Under the pieces are notes generated by a model. That model was given only the letters and a program-made list of their open reading frames with translations, was not told the DNA's origin and made no database searches. Below, piece after piece: positions 6,976 to 13,839 of a stretch of 14,420 nt of DNA. How positions within the stretch are numbered: position 1 is the first letter of the stretch; each line of letters opens with the position of its first letter. Origin of the DNA: an uncultured Zetaproteobacteria bacterium (lineage in GTDB: Bacteria > Pseudomonadota > Zetaproteobacteria > Mariprofundales > Mariprofundaceae); the NCBI GenBank assembly GCA_947311795.1, contig CAMZLX010000190.1, forward strand, positions 1-14,420, written 5' to 3'. The position numbers and the translations under genes are program-made.

Positions 6976-7509
6976 ATGTCTCGTATTGGTAAACAGCCCG
7001 TAACAATTCCTGCGGGCGTTGAAGTAACGGTCAATGCATCAAGCATTACAGTGAAAGGTGCAAAGGGTTCTTTGGAGTCTGCGCTTTTTGATGGTGTCAC
7101 AGCGAAAGTTGAAGGCAATGAAGTGCAGTTTGAATGTGCTGACTTAGGCAACAAAAAAATGAAGTCATTTTTTGGTCTAGCGCGTTCATTGGTAGCAAAC
7201 AACGTGATTGGCGTAAGCAAAGGTTTTGAGAAAACACTTGAGCTTCGCGGCGTTGGTTACCGTGCTAAAGTTCAAGGAAAAAATCTTGATTTGTCTTTGG
7301 GCTTCTCACATCCCGTGATTTATGCCATTCCTGATGGTATTGAAGCAAAAGTTGAGAAATCAAACATTATTATTTCTGGCCACGACAAACAAAAAGTGGG
7401 TCAGGTTGCATCAGAAATTCGTGCGTATCGTCCACCAGAGCCATACAAAGGTAAAGGTGTTCGTTATGCAGATGAATATGTTGCAATGAAAGAAGGTAAA
7501 CGAGCTTAA
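6976..7509 (+). CDS. rplF: 50S ribosomal protein L6
   Basis: L6 has two similar alpha-beta domains and sits near the GTPase-associated centre of the large subunit. The 177 residues begin MSRIGKQPVTIPAGVEV and continue with the first domain (about 1-80) and the second (about 82-170), which contains LELRGVGYRAKVQGKNLDL and ISGHDKQKVGQVASEIRA. RPPEPYKGKGVRY is the characteristic C-terminal motif. An AGAGGT site at 6962-6967 overlaps the rpsH stop and fits the ATG at 6976. Confidence 0.98.
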   Translation: MSRIGKQPVTIPAGVEVTVNASSITVKGAKGSLESALFDGVTAKVEGNEVQFECADLGNKKMKSFFGLARSLVANNVIGVSKGFEKTLELRGVGYRAKVQGKNLDLSLGFSHPVIYAIPDGIEAKVEKSNIIISGHDKQKVGQVASEIRAYRPPEPYKGKGVRYADEYVAMKEGKRA

Positions 7510-7536
7510 TCGCTTGAAAGGATAGGAGACGTTTCA

Positions 7537-7890
7537 GTGGCTGTAAAACGTTATGAAAAAAATGCAAATGTACGTCGTGCTCGACGTGTTCGTGCGAAAG
7601 TAAAAGCTTCAGGGCGTTTGCGCATCAGTATTTTCCGTTCTTCACGGAATATTTATGCACAAATTATTGATGATGCAAAAGGTGAAACTTTGGTGTCAGC
7701 ATCTAGCTTGGATAAAAGCATCAAAAACGGCGGTGGTCGTGAAGGTGCGGAAGCAGTTGGCAAATTGCTTGGCGAACGTGCAGTGAAGAAAAAATTAGAG
7801 AATTTAGCTTTTGATCGTGGTTCATATCCTTACCACGGTCGTGTTCAAGCTTTGGCTGAAGCAGCTCGCGCTGCTGGTCTGAAGTTCTAG
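7537..7890 (+). CDS. rplR: 50S ribosomal protein L18 (GTG start)
   Basis: L18 binds 5S rRNA with L5 and L25. The 117 residues match the usual length, starting MAVKRYEKNANVRRARRVR, continuing LRISIFRSSRNIYAQIIDD and ending with YHGRVQALAEAARAAGLKF. The initiation codon is GTG at 7537 with AGGAG at 7524-7528, eight bases upstream; the next in-frame ATG would remove the basic N-terminus. The 27-base gap before it is the longest inside the spc ribosomal protein block; it contains only the ribosome-binding site. Confidence 0.97.
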   Translation: MAVKRYEKNANVRRARRVRAKVKASGRLRISIFRSSRNIYAQIIDDAKGETLVSASSLDKSIKNGGGREGAEAVGKLLGERAVKKKLENLAFDRGSYPYHGRVQALAEAARAAGLKF

Positions 7891-7900
7891 GAGATAGGGA

Positions 7901-8380
7901 ATGATTAACGCAGAAGAACTTGAGCTAACTGAAAAGCTTGTTCATATTAACCGTGTTGCCAAAGTTGTGGCGGGTGGTCGTCGTTTTGGTTTTGCCGCAC
8001 TGATGGTTGTTGGTGATGGTGATGGTCATGTTGGTTTTGGTTATGCTAAAGCTAAAGAAGTACCTGAAGCGATTCGTAAAGCGAATGAAATTGCGCGAAA
8101 AAACTTGGTGTTTATTCCTCGTAAAGACGGCACAATTTTCTATCAAACAACAGGTATTCAAGATGCATCACGTGTGATGCTTAAGCCTGCGACCGAAGGT
8201 ACAGGTGTGATTGCAGGTGCTGCAGTTCGTGCAGTCATTGAAGCAGTTGGAATTAAAGATATTTTGACAAAAGCGCATGGTTCTCGCAACCCTATTAACG
8301 TTGTTCGCGCAACATTTAATGGCTTAAAAGGTTTGGAAAGTCCAGAGCAAGTTGCGGCGCGCCGCGGCAAAGCGTCTTAA
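7901..8380 (+). CDS. rpsE: 30S ribosomal protein S5
   Basis: S5 lies near the mRNA entry and affects decoding accuracy and spectinomycin response. The N-terminal double-stranded RNA-binding domain has NRVAKVVAGGRRFGFAALMVVGDG (roughly residues 18-41), and the C-terminal domain has LKPATEGTGVIAG, AVRAVIEAVG and GSRNPINVVRATFNGL. The loop in between (FIPRKDGTIFYQTTGIQDASRV) differs from the E. coli sequence but fills the same position. The 159 residues are normal. AGGAGA at 7889-7894 overlaps the rplR stop and serves the ATG at 7901; an AGGGA directly before the ATG is too near to act. Confidence 0.97.
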   Translation: MINAEELELTEKLVHINRVAKVVAGGRRFGFAALMVVGDGDGHVGFGYAKAKEVPEAIRKANEIARKNLVFIPRKDGTIFYQTTGIQDASRVMLKPATEGTGVIAGAAVRAVIEAVGIKDILTKAHGSRNPINVVRATFNGLKGLESPEQVAARRGKAS

Positions 8381-8398
8381 GTCAGAGGATAAGAGATA

Positions 8399-8590
8399 AT
8401 GGCTAAGAAAACTTTTAAAATCCGTCAGGTCAAAAGTGGTATTGGATACCCTAAAGATCAAAATGCTACATTACGTGGCTTAGGCTTCCGTCGTATGCAT
8501 CAAGTTGTAGAACTTGAAGATACGCCTTCAACGCGCGGTATGGTGAATAAAGTGTGTCACCTTGTCGTTGTTGAAGCTGATGAGTCTTAA
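8399..8590 (+). CDS. rpmD: 50S ribosomal protein L30
   Basis: L30 is a small protein of the large subunit. The 63-residue product has the family pattern: KTFKIRQVKSGIGYPKDQNATLRGLGF (positions 4-30, with the GxxxxQxATLRGLGxxR core), RMHQVVELEDTPSTRGMVNKV and a short acidic end. It begins with ATG 8399. Two candidate sites are near: AGAGG 8384-8388 (ten bases away) and AAGAG 8391-8395 (three bases away); the first is more plausible. Located between rpsE and rplO as in most bacteria that have it. Confidence 0.96.
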   Translation: MAKKTFKIRQVKSGIGYPKDQNATLRGLGFRRMHQVVELEDTPSTRGMVNKVCHLVVVEADES

Positions 8591-8610
8591 GTAAGCGATC
8601 GGAGACAACA

Positions 8611-9054
8611 ATGAAATTAAATGATATTCAAGCAAGTAAAGGTCAACGTCGTAACCGTAAGCGTTTGGGTTGTGGCATTGGCACAGGTCACGGTAAAACG
8701 GGTGGTCGCGGCCATAAAGGTCAGAAGTCTCGTTCTGGCGGTGGTGTGATGCGTGGGTTTGAAGGTGGTCAAATGCCTTTGATTCAACGTCTGCCTAAGC
8801 GTGGTTTTACACCGCTTTCGCGCACAACTTACCAACTGGTAAACGTTGGTCAGCTTGCATCTTTTGAACCAGGCTCAACCATTGATGCAGCAGCATTGTA
8901 TGCAGCAGGTTTGGTTCGTAACGCAGTAGACCCTATTAAACTATTAGCATCTGGCGATTGTGACAAATCAGTTACAGTTTCTGTTGCTAAAGCATCACCA
9001 TCAGCAACCAAGAAAGTTGAAGCTGCTGGTGGTTCTGTCGCAGTTTCGGCTTAA
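8611..9054 (+). CDS. rplO: 50S ribosomal protein L15
   Basis: L15 is a late-assembly protein of the large subunit. The glycine- and basic-rich N-terminal arm is clear: GCGIGTGHGKTGGRGHKGQK (about 20-39) followed by SRSGGGV and FEGGQMPL. The globular C-terminal domain follows, from about 75. The 147 residues are normal. GGAG at 8601-8604 is six bases before the ATG. secY starts three bases after the stop, without its own clear ribosome-binding site, so rplO translation probably drives secY initiation. Confidence 0.97.
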   Translation: MKLNDIQASKGQRRNRKRLGCGIGTGHGKTGGRGHKGQKSRSGGGVMRGFEGGQMPLIQRLPKRGFTPLSRTTYQLVNVGQLASFEPGSTIDAAALYAAGLVRNAVDPIKLLASGDCDKSVTVSVAKASPSATKKVEAAGGSVAVSA

Positions 9055-9057
9055 TTC

Positions 9058-10383
9058 ATGCAGCAACCACAACTGGGTGGCCTAGCCAATATCGGCAAGG
9101 TTGGGGAACTTAAACAACGTATTTACTTCGTATTGGCAATGCTTGTGGTATATCGCATTGGTGCGCATATTCCTGTGCCAGGTATTGATGCTCAGGTTCT
9201 AGCTCAGTTTTTTGATCAAACATCAAACTCCCTTTTGGGCATGTTTGATATGTTCTCTGGTGGTGCGCTTTCGCGTTTAACCATTTTTGCATTGGGCATT
9301 ATGCCATATATTTCGGCATCCATTATTATGCAATTGTTGCAGGTTGTATCCCCTAAGCTTGAGCAGTTGAAAAAAGAGGGTGAAGCAGGTCGCCGTAAGA
9401 TTACGCAGTACACCCGCTATGGCACAGTGTTCTTGGCAGTATTCCAAGCCATTGGTATGTCCATTGGTTTAGAGTCTTTCTCTGTGGGTGGCCGCCCTGT
9501 GGTGATTGATGCAGGTTTAGATTTTAGGGCCATTACAGTTGTGACATTGGTGTCCGGTACTATTTTCTTGATGTGGTTGGGTGAGCAGATTACCGAGCGT
9601 GGCATTGGTAACGGCATCTCGCTGATTATTTTCGCGGGTATTGTTGCAGGTTTACCCAGTGCGATTGGTGGAACATTAGAGCTTGCAAGAACAGGTGAAT
9701 ATACTGCGCTGGGCGTACTGGCTATTCTTGTGATGCTTCTGGTTGTCACCTATTTGGTGGTTTGGTTTGAGCGTGCACAACGCAGAATCCCTGTACAGTA
9801 TGCTAAACGTCAAGTGGGCAATAAAATGTTTGGCGGGCAATCTTCTTTTTTACCTTTGAAATTGAATACAGCAGGTGTGATTCCTCCTATTTTTGCATCC
9901 AGTTTGATTTTGTTGCCAGCTACCTTTGGTCAGTTTACGAAAGACACTGAAGGGTTCGAGTGGGTTGGTGATATAGCAGCCATGATGGCACCTGGTCAGT
10001 GGTTATATTTGGTGACGTTCAGCGCCCTAGTTATGTTTTTCTGCTTCTTTTACACAGCCATTGTTTTTAACCCTAAAGACACTGCTGATAATTTGAAAAA
10101 AGCGGGTGGTTTTATTCCAGGCATTCGTCCAGGGCAAAATACATCTAAATATATTGATTCCGTATTGACCCGAATTACTGTGGTAGGTGCTGTGTATGTA
10201 ACACTGGTGTGTTTGTTGCCTGAGGCATTGATTAGTCAATTTGGCGTACCGTTTTACTTTGGTGGCACCAGTTTGTTGATTATTGTTGTGGTGACTATGG
10301 ATACCATGGCGCAAGTTCAATCGCATTTGATGAGTCATCAGTATGATAGCTTGATGAAACAAGCGAAGTTGAAACGCCGCTAA
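9058..10383 (+). CDS. secY: Protein translocase subunit SecY
   Basis: SecY is the channel-forming subunit of the SecYEG translocon in the inner membrane. The 441-residue product has about ten hydrophobic segments, roughly at 21-38, 73-95, 119-137, 157-175, 184-203, 216-236, 271-290, 315-337, 370-390 and 398-416, and a plug region near 59-72. GNGISLIIFAGIVAGLPSA and RRIPVQYAKR (242-251) are diagnostic. Arg357 in GIRPG matches the essential Arg357 of E. coli SecY that couples with SecA. The start at 9058 has no recognisable Shine-Dalgarno sequence and lies three bases after rplO. The stop overlaps the adk start by one base (TAATG). Confidence 0.98.
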   Translation: MQQPQLGGLANIGKVGELKQRIYFVLAMLVVYRIGAHIPVPGIDAQVLAQFFDQTSNSLLGMFDMFSGGALSRLTIFALGIMPYISASIIMQLLQVVSPKLEQLKKEGEAGRRKITQYTRYGTVFLAVFQAIGMSIGLESFSVGGRPVVIDAGLDFRAITVVTLVSGTIFLMWLGEQITERGIGNGISLIIFAGIVAGLPSAIGGTLELARTGEYTALGVLAILVMLLVVTYLVVWFERAQRRIPVQYAKRQVGNKMFGGQSSFLPLKLNTAGVIPPIFASSLILLPATFGQFTKDTEGFEWVGDIAAMMAPGQWLYLVTFSALVMFFCFFYTAIVFNPKDTADNLKKAGGFIPGIRPGQNTSKYIDSVLTRITVVGAVYVTLVCLLPEALISQFGVPFYFGGTSLLIIVVVTMDTMAQVQSHLMSHQYDSLMKQAKLKRR

Positions 10384-11027
10384 TGAATATTATTTTGTTT
10401 GGGCCTCCGGGTGTTGGTAAAGGCACGCAAGGTGTGAAGCTGGCAAGCAAGTTTGGTATTATTCACTTGGCGATGGGTGACCTGTTAAGGGCTGCAGTTT
10501 CTGAAAAGACGGAACTTGGTTTGAAGGCAAAAGCCTTTATGGATGCTGGAAAATTGGTCACTGATGATTTGGTGATTGGTTTGATTGAAGAACGTATTGT
10601 TTCGGCTGATGCGAACCAAGGTTTTTTGTTGGATGGTTTTCCAAGAAATGTTGCACAAGCAACAGCTTTGAACGAAATGTTAGACAGGCATGGCTTGAAA
10701 ATTGACCGCGTCATCTTCATGGATGCCTCAAACGAAGCGCTTTTGGAGCGTTTGACAGGGCGTCTGATATGTAGTGCTTGCGGTTTTAGTTTTCATCGGC
10801 ATTATTCGCCACCCAAAATTGAGGGGCAGTGTGATAAATGCGCTGGTTCTTTGTACCAAAGAGCTGACGATACTGAAGAAGTTATTTCACACCGTCTTGA
10901 AGTGTATGCAGAGCAAACGGCACCGTTGCTGGACTTTTATGGTCAAGACGAGGCGTTTCGCAAAGTAAATGCTAAATCGGGCATGGATGAGGTTTATTCA
11001 TCATTGCTTGAAGCAGTAAAAGGATAA
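10383..11027 (+). CDS. adk: Adenylate kinase with zinc-type LID
   Basis: Cytoplasmic enzyme for ATP + AMP to 2 ADP. The 214 residues carry the P-loop GPPGVGKGTQ (7-16), the AMP-binding LLRAAV and DAGKLVTDDLV segments, and DGFPRN (84-89). The LID domain keeps Cys130, Cys133, Cys150 and Cys153, the zinc-type pattern. Arg36, Arg88, Arg123-equivalents and Arg160/Arg171 are present. The normal Thr31 of the STGD motif (an AMP contact in E. coli) is replaced: here HLAMGDLLR has Met31. The ATG overlaps the secY TAA by one base, with no ribosome-binding site, so coupling with secY is likely. There is no map gene after it. Confidence 0.97.
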   Translation: MNIILFGPPGVGKGTQGVKLASKFGIIHLAMGDLLRAAVSEKTELGLKAKAFMDAGKLVTDDLVIGLIEERIVSADANQGFLLDGFPRNVAQATALNEMLDRHGLKIDRVIFMDASNEALLERLTGRLICSACGFSFHRHYSPPKIEGQCDKCAGSLYQRADDTEEVISHRLEVYAEQTAPLLDFYGQDEAFRKVNAKSGMDEVYSSLLEAVKG

Positions 11028-11028
11028 C

Positions 11029-11247
11029 ATGGCTAAAGAAGATATTATTGAAATGGCTGGCGAGGTGGTTGAAAAGCTGCCCAATGCAATGTTCAAGGTA
11101 AAACTTGAAAATGGTCATGAAGTGCTATGTACAATTTCAGGTAAAATGCGTAAGTATTATATTCGCATTTTGCCAGGCGATAAGGTTAAAGTAGATATTT
11201 CTCCTTACGACTTAAGTCGCGGTCGCATTAGTTACCGCGAAAAATAA
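11029..11247 (+). CDS. infA: Translation initiation factor IF-1
   Basis: IF-1 is a 72-residue OB-fold protein that occupies the A site of the 30S subunit during initiation. MAKEDIIEM, MFKVKLENGHEVL, ISGKMRKYYIRILPGDKVKV and YDLSRGRISYR follow the family closely; the residue before the second Tyr is Tyr where E. coli has Asn. It starts one base after the adk stop with AAAGGAT at 11018-11024 just upstream inside adk. Placement of infA between adk and rpmJ links initiation factor supply to ribosomal protein synthesis. A small hairpin follows immediately. Confidence 0.98.
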   Translation: MAKEDIIEMAGEVVEKLPNAMFKVKLENGHEVLCTISGKMRKYYIRILPGDKVKVDISPYDLSRGRISYREK

Positions 11248-11265
11248 CATAACCTTTGGGTTATG
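11248..11265 (+). promoter_or_regulatory. Perfect 7-bp inverted repeat between infA and rpmJ
   Basis: CATAACC (11248-11254) and GGTTATG (11259-11265) are perfect inverse complements separated by TTTG. The repeat begins directly after the infA stop codon and ends six bases before the GGAGG site of rpmJ. There is no run of T after it, so it is not an intrinsic terminator. It could be an RNA hairpin affecting processing, stability or initiation of rpmJ, or a chance repeat; the sequence alone cannot decide. Confidence 0.4.
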
Positions 11266-11283
11266 CATGATGGAGGGCGTACT

Positions 11284-11397
11284 GTGAAAGTTCGTGCGTC
11301 TGTAAAGAAAATGTGTTTGAAATGTCAGGTAATCCGTCGTAAAGGCGTGGTTCGCATTATTTGCGAAAATCCACGTCATAAGCAACGTCAGGGTTAA
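11284..11397 (+). CDS. rpmJ: 50S ribosomal protein L36, zinc-binding (GTG start)
   Basis: This 37-residue protein is the smallest large-subunit protein; it binds 23S rRNA near the base of the L7/L12 stalk. It reads MKVRASVKKMCLKC..., with the zinc-ligand set Cys11, Cys14, Cys27 and His32 (CxxC, then C-x4-H), and ends PRHKQRQG. The initiation codon is GTG at 11284 with GGAGG at 11272-11276, seven bases upstream, and TAA at 11395-11397. It lies between infA and rpsM, the normal position in many bacteria. The complete cysteine set marks the zinc form rather than the zinc-free paralogue. Confidence 0.96.
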   Translation: MKVRASVKKMCLKCQVIRRKGVVRIICENPRHKQRQG

Positions 11398-11426
11398 TGA
11401 TGACTGTATTGAAGAAGGTGGCATAA

Positions 11427-11795
11427 ATGGCTCGTATTGCTGGTGTAAACATACCAACTCAGAAACGTGTTGTAGTCGCGTTAACTTACATCTTTGGTGT
11501 AGGTGCGTCTCGCTCGGCTCAGATTTTAGAAAAGTTAAAAATTGACCCGGATACCCGTGTTAATGCATTAACAGAAGAACAAGTGGATAGCATTCGTAAT
11601 TTATTGAATGATGACTACAAAATTGAAGGCGACCTTCGCCGTGAAGTTTTGATGAACATCAAACGTCTTACGGATTTAGGCTGCTACCGTGGTTTACGCC
11701 ATCGTAAAGGTCTTCCTGTTCGTGGTCAGAAAAGTAAAACAAACGCTCGTACTCGCAAAGGTCCTCGCAGGGCAGTTGCTGGTAAGAAGAAGTAA
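11427..11795 (+). CDS. rpsM: 30S ribosomal protein S13
   Basis: S13 is in the head of the small subunit and forms bridges with L5 and L31. The 122 residues begin MARIAGVNIPTQKRVVVAL and continue with YIFGVGASRSAQIL and LRREVLMNIKRL, then the basic C-terminal tail RGLRHRKGLPVRGQ, NARTRKGPRR. AAGGTGG at 11415-11421 serves the ATG at 11427. The 29-base gap from rpmJ is too short for the E. coli alpha-operon S4-binding pseudoknot plus a promoter. First gene of the alpha block. Confidence 0.98.
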   Translation: MARIAGVNIPTQKRVVVALTYIFGVGASRSAQILEKLKIDPDTRVNALTEEQVDSIRNLLNDDYKIEGDLRREVLMNIKRLTDLGCYRGLRHRKGLPVRGQKSKTNARTRKGPRRAVAGKKK

Positions 11796-11809
11796 GGCTG
11801 GGTTGAATA

Positions 11810-12196
11810 ATGGCTAAAGCAAAAATCACCAAGAAGCGCGTACGCAAGAATATTGCAAACGCTGTGGCACACATTAAAGCTTCTTTCAACAATACAATCA
11901 TTACATTTGCAGATGAATCTGGAAACACAATCAGCTGGGCAACCAGTGGTGGTGCAGGATTTAAAGGCTCTCGTAAAAGTACACCATTCGCAGCACAGGT
12001 GGCAGCTGAAGAAGCCGCAACCAAAGCTATGGACCATGGTGTAAAAAACGTAGCAGTTTTGGTTAAAGGACCAGGTTCTGGTCGTGAATCAGCAATGCGT
12101 GCAATTGCAGCTGTTGGTTTAAATGTAACATCGATTCGCGATGTGACGCCCATTCCTCATAATGGTTGCCGTCCTTCCAAGCGTCGTCGGGTTTAG
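11810..12196 (+). CDS. rpsK: 30S ribosomal protein S11
   Basis: S11 is a platform protein that contacts the Shine-Dalgarno helix region. The 128 residues include the N-terminal basic segment KKRVRKNIANAVAHIKASF, NNTIITFADESGNTISWATSGGAGFKGSRKSTPFAAQ, and the C-terminal VTPIPHNGCRPSKRRRV. The Asn-Gly pair at about 118-119 is the position where E. coli S11 carries an isoaspartate. The start has only a distant AAGG (11794-11797), 12 bases before the ATG, so translation probably depends on ribosomes finishing rpsM. Confidence 0.98.
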   Translation: MAKAKITKKRVRKNIANAVAHIKASFNNTIITFADESGNTISWATSGGAGFKGSRKSTPFAAQVAAEEAATKAMDHGVKNVAVLVKGPGSGRESAMRAIAAVGLNVTSIRDVTPIPHNGCRPSKRRRV

Positions 12197-12208
12197 GGGT
12201 AATATAGC

Positions 12209-12838
12209 ATGGCTCGTTATTTAGAAGCAAAGTGTCGTCTTTGCCGTCGTGAAGGCGAAAAACTGTTCCTTAAAGGTTCAAAATGTTATTCGGCAAAATG
12301 CCCAATGGAAGAGCGTCCGTTTCCTCCAGGTATGCATGGTCAAGGCCGTCGCGTAAAGGTATCCAACTATGGTATTCAGTTGCGTGAAAAACAAAAAGTT
12401 AAACGTATCTATGGTTTGCAAGAGAAGCAATTTCTTCGCTACTACAAAGATGCAGATAAAATGACTGGTATTACTGGTACAACATTATTGCAACTTCTTG
12501 AAAGCCGCTTGGATAATGTTGTCTACCGTATGGGTTTCGCATCATCGCGAACTGAGGCACGTCAAATTGTTCGCCATAAACAGATTCAAGTGAATGGTAA
12601 AGTTTTGAATGTACCTTCATACCGTGTTCGTGCAGGTGATACCATTTCTCTGGTTGATGCTGCAAAAGAACATTTGCGTATCAATGCTTCAACTGAAGCA
12701 GCTGGTCAAAAAGGTATTCCTGAGTGGTTGGATGTTGATTTGCAACAGCGCCAAGGCGTGTATCGTGAGTTGCCAGCGCGTGATCAGCTAGATGCGGGTA
12801 TCCGCGAACAGCTAATCGTAGAATTGTATTCTAAATAA
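12209..12838 (+). CDS. rpsD: 30S ribosomal protein S4, zinc-binding form
   Basis: S4 nucleates 30S assembly on the 5' domain of 16S rRNA and in E. coli represses the alpha operon. The 209 residues start MARYLEAKCRLCRREGEKL, with Cys9, Cys12, Cys26 and Cys31 forming the zinc-ligand pattern of C+ S4 proteins. PPGMHGQGRRVKVSNYG follows, then the S4 RNA-binding domain (roughly 95-160) with SRLDNVVYRMGFASSRTEARQIVRHKQIQVNG (the diagnostic core of S4). AGGGGT at 12195-12200 overlaps the rpsK stop. The usual autoregulatory leader upstream of rpsM is not recognisable. Confidence 0.98.
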   Translation: MARYLEAKCRLCRREGEKLFLKGSKCYSAKCPMEERPFPPGMHGQGRRVKVSNYGIQLREKQKVKRIYGLQEKQFLRYYKDADKMTGITGTTLLQLLESRLDNVVYRMGFASSRTEARQIVRHKQIQVNGKVLNVPSYRVRAGDTISLVDAAKEHLRINASTEAAGQKGIPEWLDVDLQQRQGVYRELPARDQLDAGIREQLIVELYSK

Positions 12839-12857
12839 TTAAGAGGTTAATGATACT

Positions 12858-13826
12858 ATGGAACTGATTAATCCGCGTTCGATTTCGATTGAAGAAGTGG
12901 TAGCAGGCCGTTCAGCCAAGATTGTTTTCGAACCTCTTGAACGTGGCTTTGGTACAACGATTGGTAACGGTCTTCGCCGTATGCTTTTGTCATCTTTGCC
13001 AGGTGGTGCTATTACATCTGTATCATTTGATGGTGTTATGCATGAATTTGATTCTATCAATGGCGTGCGTGAAGATGTGGTAGACATGATTCTTACGCTT
13101 AAAGAACTTGATATTCATTTGAGCGGTGATGATGCTGAAACATTAACCTTAGATGTTAAAGGTCCGCTTGTTGTTACTGCTGCGGATATTAAATGCCCTG
13201 CTGGTGTTTCTGTGCTTAATCCTGAATTGGTGATTGCACATTTGAATGAAGATGGGCATTTGAAAGTTGAGCTTATTGCTCAGAAAGGACGGGGTTATGA
13301 CCCAGCACAAGACCGCGAAGAAGAAGAGCGCCCCAAAGGTTTTCTTTTGATTGATGCTTCGTACTCGCCAATTCGTCGCGTTGCTATGCGTGTTGAAAAT
13401 GCACGTGTCAGCAAAAAGACCAACTATGATAAATTGATTATGGAAGTTGATACTGACGGTTCTATCACGCCACAAGATGCTATTAGTGCTGCAGCAGCAA
13501 TGTTTCAAGCGCAATTAAATGTGTTTGTAGATTTTGATGTGGTTGAAGTTGCTGACGATAATGAAGATGCTGGCGATAATGTTGCAGATTTATTGAGTCA
13601 ACCCATTGACCATTTGGATCTATCTGTTCGTTCGATGAATTGTTTGAAAAGTGACAATGTATTTTACGTTGGTGACTTGGTGCAACGCACTGAGCAAGAA
13701 ATGCTTCGTACACCCAACTTTGGTCGCAAGTCGTTGACTGAAATCAAAGTTGTATTGGAAAGCATGGGCCTTGCTTTGGGCATGGAAGTTGATGGCTGGA
13801 CGTCTGAGTCCGCTGTAGAGAAATAA
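12858..13826 (+). CDS. rpoA: DNA-directed RNA polymerase subunit alpha
   Basis: RpoA dimerises to scaffold beta and beta-prime assembly, and its C-terminal domain contacts UP elements and activators. The 322 residues show the N-terminal domain (about 1-228; LERGFGTTIGNGLRRMLLSS near 28-46), an acidic linker around 229-245, and the alpha-CTD from about 250. The DNA-binding determinant is conserved: Arg258, Asn261, Cys262, Leu263 and Lys264 match E. coli 265, 268-271, and GRKSLTEIK (289-297) follows. The ATG at 12858 has AAGAGG at 12841-12846, 11 bases away, which is rather long. No frame shift or truncation is seen. Confidence 0.98.
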   Translation: MELINPRSISIEEVVAGRSAKIVFEPLERGFGTTIGNGLRRMLLSSLPGGAITSVSFDGVMHEFDSINGVREDVVDMILTLKELDIHLSGDDAETLTLDVKGPLVVTAADIKCPAGVSVLNPELVIAHLNEDGHLKVELIAQKGRGYDPAQDREEEERPKGFLLIDASYSPIRRVAMRVENARVSKKTNYDKLIMEVDTDGSITPQDAISAAAAMFQAQLNVFVDFDVVEVADDNEDAGDNVADLLSQPIDHLDLSVRSMNCLKSDNVFYVGDLVQRTEQEMLRTPNFGRKSLTEIKVVLESMGLALGMEVDGWTSESAVEK

Positions 13827-13839
13827 AGAGGTATTCACG

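Noticed and set aside
11248..11265. The infA-rpmJ hairpin as an intrinsic terminator
   Set aside because: It has no T-run and a short AT-containing stem; rpmJ follows directly with a strong ribosome-binding site.
11668..12153. A 161-residue minus-strand frame over rpsM and rpsK
   Set aside because: Antisense of two highly conserved genes; no recognisable family and no gene context on that strand.
12850..12867. A five-codon frame (ATG ATA CTA TGG AAC TGA) overlapping the rpoA start
   Set aside because: The ribosome-binding site AAGAGG is only three bases from this ATG. A leader-peptide role is possible in theory, but a chance ATG is more likely.
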